64,000 nucleotides of DNA from Shewanella japonica. GTDB lineage: Bacteria; Pseudomonadota; Gammaproteobacteria; Enterobacterales; Shewanellaceae. Both the position numbers and the translations under genes were made by a program. The notes beneath the pieces are model-generated. The model made no database searches. It saw nothing but the letters and a program-made list of their open reading frames with translations, and was not told the origin of the DNA. Below, piece by piece: positions 62,390 through 64,000 of this stretch (position 1 is its first letter; every line of letters begins with the position of its first letter). The stretch is taken from positions 3,207,001 to 3,271,000 of the forward strand of contig NZ_CP020472.1 of NCBI RefSeq assembly GCF_002075795.1, in the 5' to 3' direction.

Positions 62390-63571
62390 CTATGGGTTAA
62401 TACTGTCACTTTTTATAATGGGATTGGGCTCAGTAATCGCTAACGCTGCAATGAGTGATAACCCTGCACACGCTGCGGCAAAAAACCAAGTATGGGTTGA
62501 GCCTGAGCCATCCCCCCAAATAACGCCACTTATCCAAGTGCCAATTGCGCCACCTAAACCAAAACTCAAACTGGCATATAGCGCTTGGCCTTTACTGCGG
62601 TGGGCAATGTCAAAATTGCGATGAATAAACTGGATTGAGGCCGCATGGGTTAACCCAAATGTAAAGGCATGCAACGCCTGACTCAATGAGAGTAAAGCAA
62701 TATTATCCACACCATATGCTAACAAAACCCATCTTAATACCGTTAACAAGATACTGACTAGTAGAAGTAATTTAACCCCAAATCGACCTAATAACCTCGG
62801 CGCCAACATGAACATTAAAATTTCAACGACAACACCTAAAGCAACAAATAAACCGGCAACGCCCTCTGAATAACCAGCCTGTTTTAAATACAATACAAAA
62901 AAGCCATAAAATGGCCCGACACTCATTTGAAGTAAAATGGCTGAAATAAGAAACCATACAACTGCAGAAGATAATTTAAGTGGCGGTCTTGGTGCTGAAC
63001 TTGACAGTTTGACGAGATTACTCGGCAGAGCCATGGCACAAATAAACATGCCGATAAATAATACCATTCCAAGCGCTGGCACAATCTCAGCGCCAAATTC
63101 ACCAATAGCAAATCCCGCGGCAATCACCAAGCATATATAACCGACACTTCCCCAACTTCTAATTGCACCGTAACGATGGGATTCATCGCCTAACGACTCT
63201 AATGTAATCACCTCTAGCTGGGCTAAAATTGCATTCCAAAAAAAAGTATAAATCATCAAACTGATGGCAAGGTAAGTCAAACTGCCATCAAAGAAAAAAC
63301 TGACATAAGTGATAGCAGCTGCCGCTGAACCAAACTTGACTAGCTCTGAACGCATTCCAGTTCGGTCAGCAACCATTGCCCAAACATTAGGTGCAACAAT
63401 CCGAGTTCCCATCAATATCGCCATAAGAAAGCCGATTTCTTGCGCGTTAAAGCCACGGTTATCAAAAAAGACACCGAGATATGGAACCATTAAACCGAGA
63501 ATTGAAAAAAAGAAAAAGTAACAAGCGCTGAGCCAACGGGCGTTGGGCTCAGCAGATACAGCGTTGGGCAT
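62390..63571 (-). CDS. MFS transporter, HcaT/NupG-like
   Basis: 393 residues, 12 predicted membrane helices. The first, WLSACYFFFFSILGLMVPYL, and GFLMAILMGTRIVAPNVWAM (A-motif-like) match the 3-phenylpropionate permease group (HcaT, MFS_1_like). Other signs are HRYGAIRSWGSVGYICLV and HAASIQFIHRNFDIAHRSKG. Substrate unknown. It abuts aroC (stop of aroC at 63572), so it may be cotranscribed with it. Confidence 0.9.
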   Translation of the reverse strand: MPNAVSAEPNARWLSACYFFFFSILGLMVPYLGVFFDNRGFNAQEIGFLMAILMGTRIVAPNVWAMVADRTGMRSELVKFGSAAAAITYVSFFFDGSLTYLAISLMIYTFFWNAILAQLEVITLESLGDESHRYGAIRSWGSVGYICLVIAAGFAIGEFGAEIVPALGMVLFIGMFICAMALPSNLVKLSSSAPRPPLKLSSAVVWFLISAILLQMSVGPFYGFFVLYLKQAGYSEGVAGLFVALGVVVEILMFMLAPRLLGRFGVKLLLLVSILLTVLRWVLLAYGVDNIALLSLSQALHAFTFGLTHAASIQFIHRNFDIAHRSKGQALYASLSFGLGGAIGTWISGVIWGDGSGSTHTWFFAAACAGLSLIAALAITEPNPIIKSDSINP

Positions 63572-64000
63572 TTATTTCATACCAATAACAGGAGTTTGTG
63601 AAACAACATCTTGGTTTTGAGCGCGATGACGAAGTAAATGATCCATTAATACAATTGCTAACATGGCTTCAGCGATAGGCACAGCGCGAATGCCGACGCA
63701 TGGGTCATGACGGCCTTTGGTAACAACATCAGCAGTTGTGCCTTGTGCAGTCATGCTTTGTCCCGGCACTGAAATACTTGAAGTCGGTTTAAGAGCAATG
63801 TGCGCCACTATCGGCTGACCTGAAGAAATACCGCCTAATACTCCACCAGCATGATTTGATTCAAACCCTGCAGGTGACATTAAATCACGTCCTTCAGACC
63901 CTTTTTGGGTTACCACACCAAAACCATCACCAATCTCAACGCCTTTAACTGCATTAATCCCCATTAGAGCATGAGCTATATCGGCATCCAGTCTATCGAA
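63572..64000 (-). CDS. aroC: Chorismate synthase, 3' part only
   Basis: The frame is open through the right edge; the visible 142 residues are the C-terminal part. [28 protein letters not shown]-type (here [11 protein letters not shown]), [20 protein letters not shown] and [18 protein letters not shown] are AroC hallmarks. It makes chorismate from EPSP using reduced FMN, feeding the trp branch found earlier in the window. The apparent start at 63964 is an internal Met. Confidence 0.96.
   Translation of the reverse strand, partial: FDRLDADIAHALMGINAVKGVEIGDGFGVVTQKGSEGRDLMSPAGFESNHAGGVLGGISSGQPIVAHIALKPTSSISVPGQSMTAQGTTADVVTKGRHDPCVGIRAVPIAEAMLAIVLMDHLLRHRAQNQDVVSQTPVIGMK

Overview
The window reads as a chromosomal segment of a marine gammaproteobacterium, most probably Shewanella or a close relative. 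This rests on gene order and protein likeness: rluB-scpB-scpA, yciO-rnm-trpL-trpE-G-D-CF-B-A, yciB-yciI-xthA, purF-cvpA-dedD-folC-truA-fimV-asd-pdxB, fabB-mnmC and yfcL-(NAD-kinase-like)-MFS-aroC. No species is claimed.

Layout. (1) 1-5970 is a chromosomal integron. A full-length integron integrase (intI, + strand) is preceded by attI and at least nine gene cassettes on the - strand, each ending in a roughly 100-130 bp attC site. A perfect 32-bp palindrome carrying a LexA box sits just upstream of intI and offers the same promoter on both strands. (2) 6160-6870 holds tRNA-Ser(UGA) followed by tandem repeats of about 124 bp, each made of the tRNA 3' end plus an intrinsic terminator. (3) 6982-20800 holds a small lipoprotein, rluB/scpB/scpA, yciO/rnm, the tryptophan operon with leader peptide and attenuator, then yciB, yciI and xthA. 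(4) 20916-28093 is an accessory island: an aspartic protease with two DTG motifs, an IS110-family remnant, an intact IS1182-type element, a second cassette array with no integrase (a CALIN) whose attC sites match those of array 1, and a frameshifted alpha/beta hydrolase. One CALIN cassette encodes what looks like a truncated N-terminal MreB (actin-like) protein without its nucleotide-binding loop. Another encodes a SUKH/SMI1-type protein. (5) 28215-35238 holds a molybdenum hydroxylase (2Fe-2S and Mo subunits) with XdhC-like and MocA-like accessory proteins, a metallo-beta-lactamase-fold hydrolase and an S33 peptidase-like hydrolase. (6) 35584-44806 holds membrane proteins, an SPFH protein, a topB split by a one-base frameshift with a LexA box upstream, a small Cys/His protein behind an FNR-type site, a signal peptidase and a dienelactone hydrolase. 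(7) 44814-64000 is the purF-to-aroC housekeeping block, with aroC cut by the right edge.

How it fits together. The trp genes form one attenuated operon. The integrase, and perhaps cassette transcription, should answer to the SOS response, as should topB. The two cassette arrays share attC type and strand and lie about 17 kb apart. A sequence resembling the attI of array 1 borders the second array at the same place relative to its first cassette, so it may once have had its own integrase platform. Points to re-check are the MreB-like cassette, the symmetric LexA promoter, the tRNA-tail repeats, the missing accD between truA and folC, a methyltransferase domain in MnmC that has lost its key motif, and two homopolymer frameshifts that may be sequencing errors.
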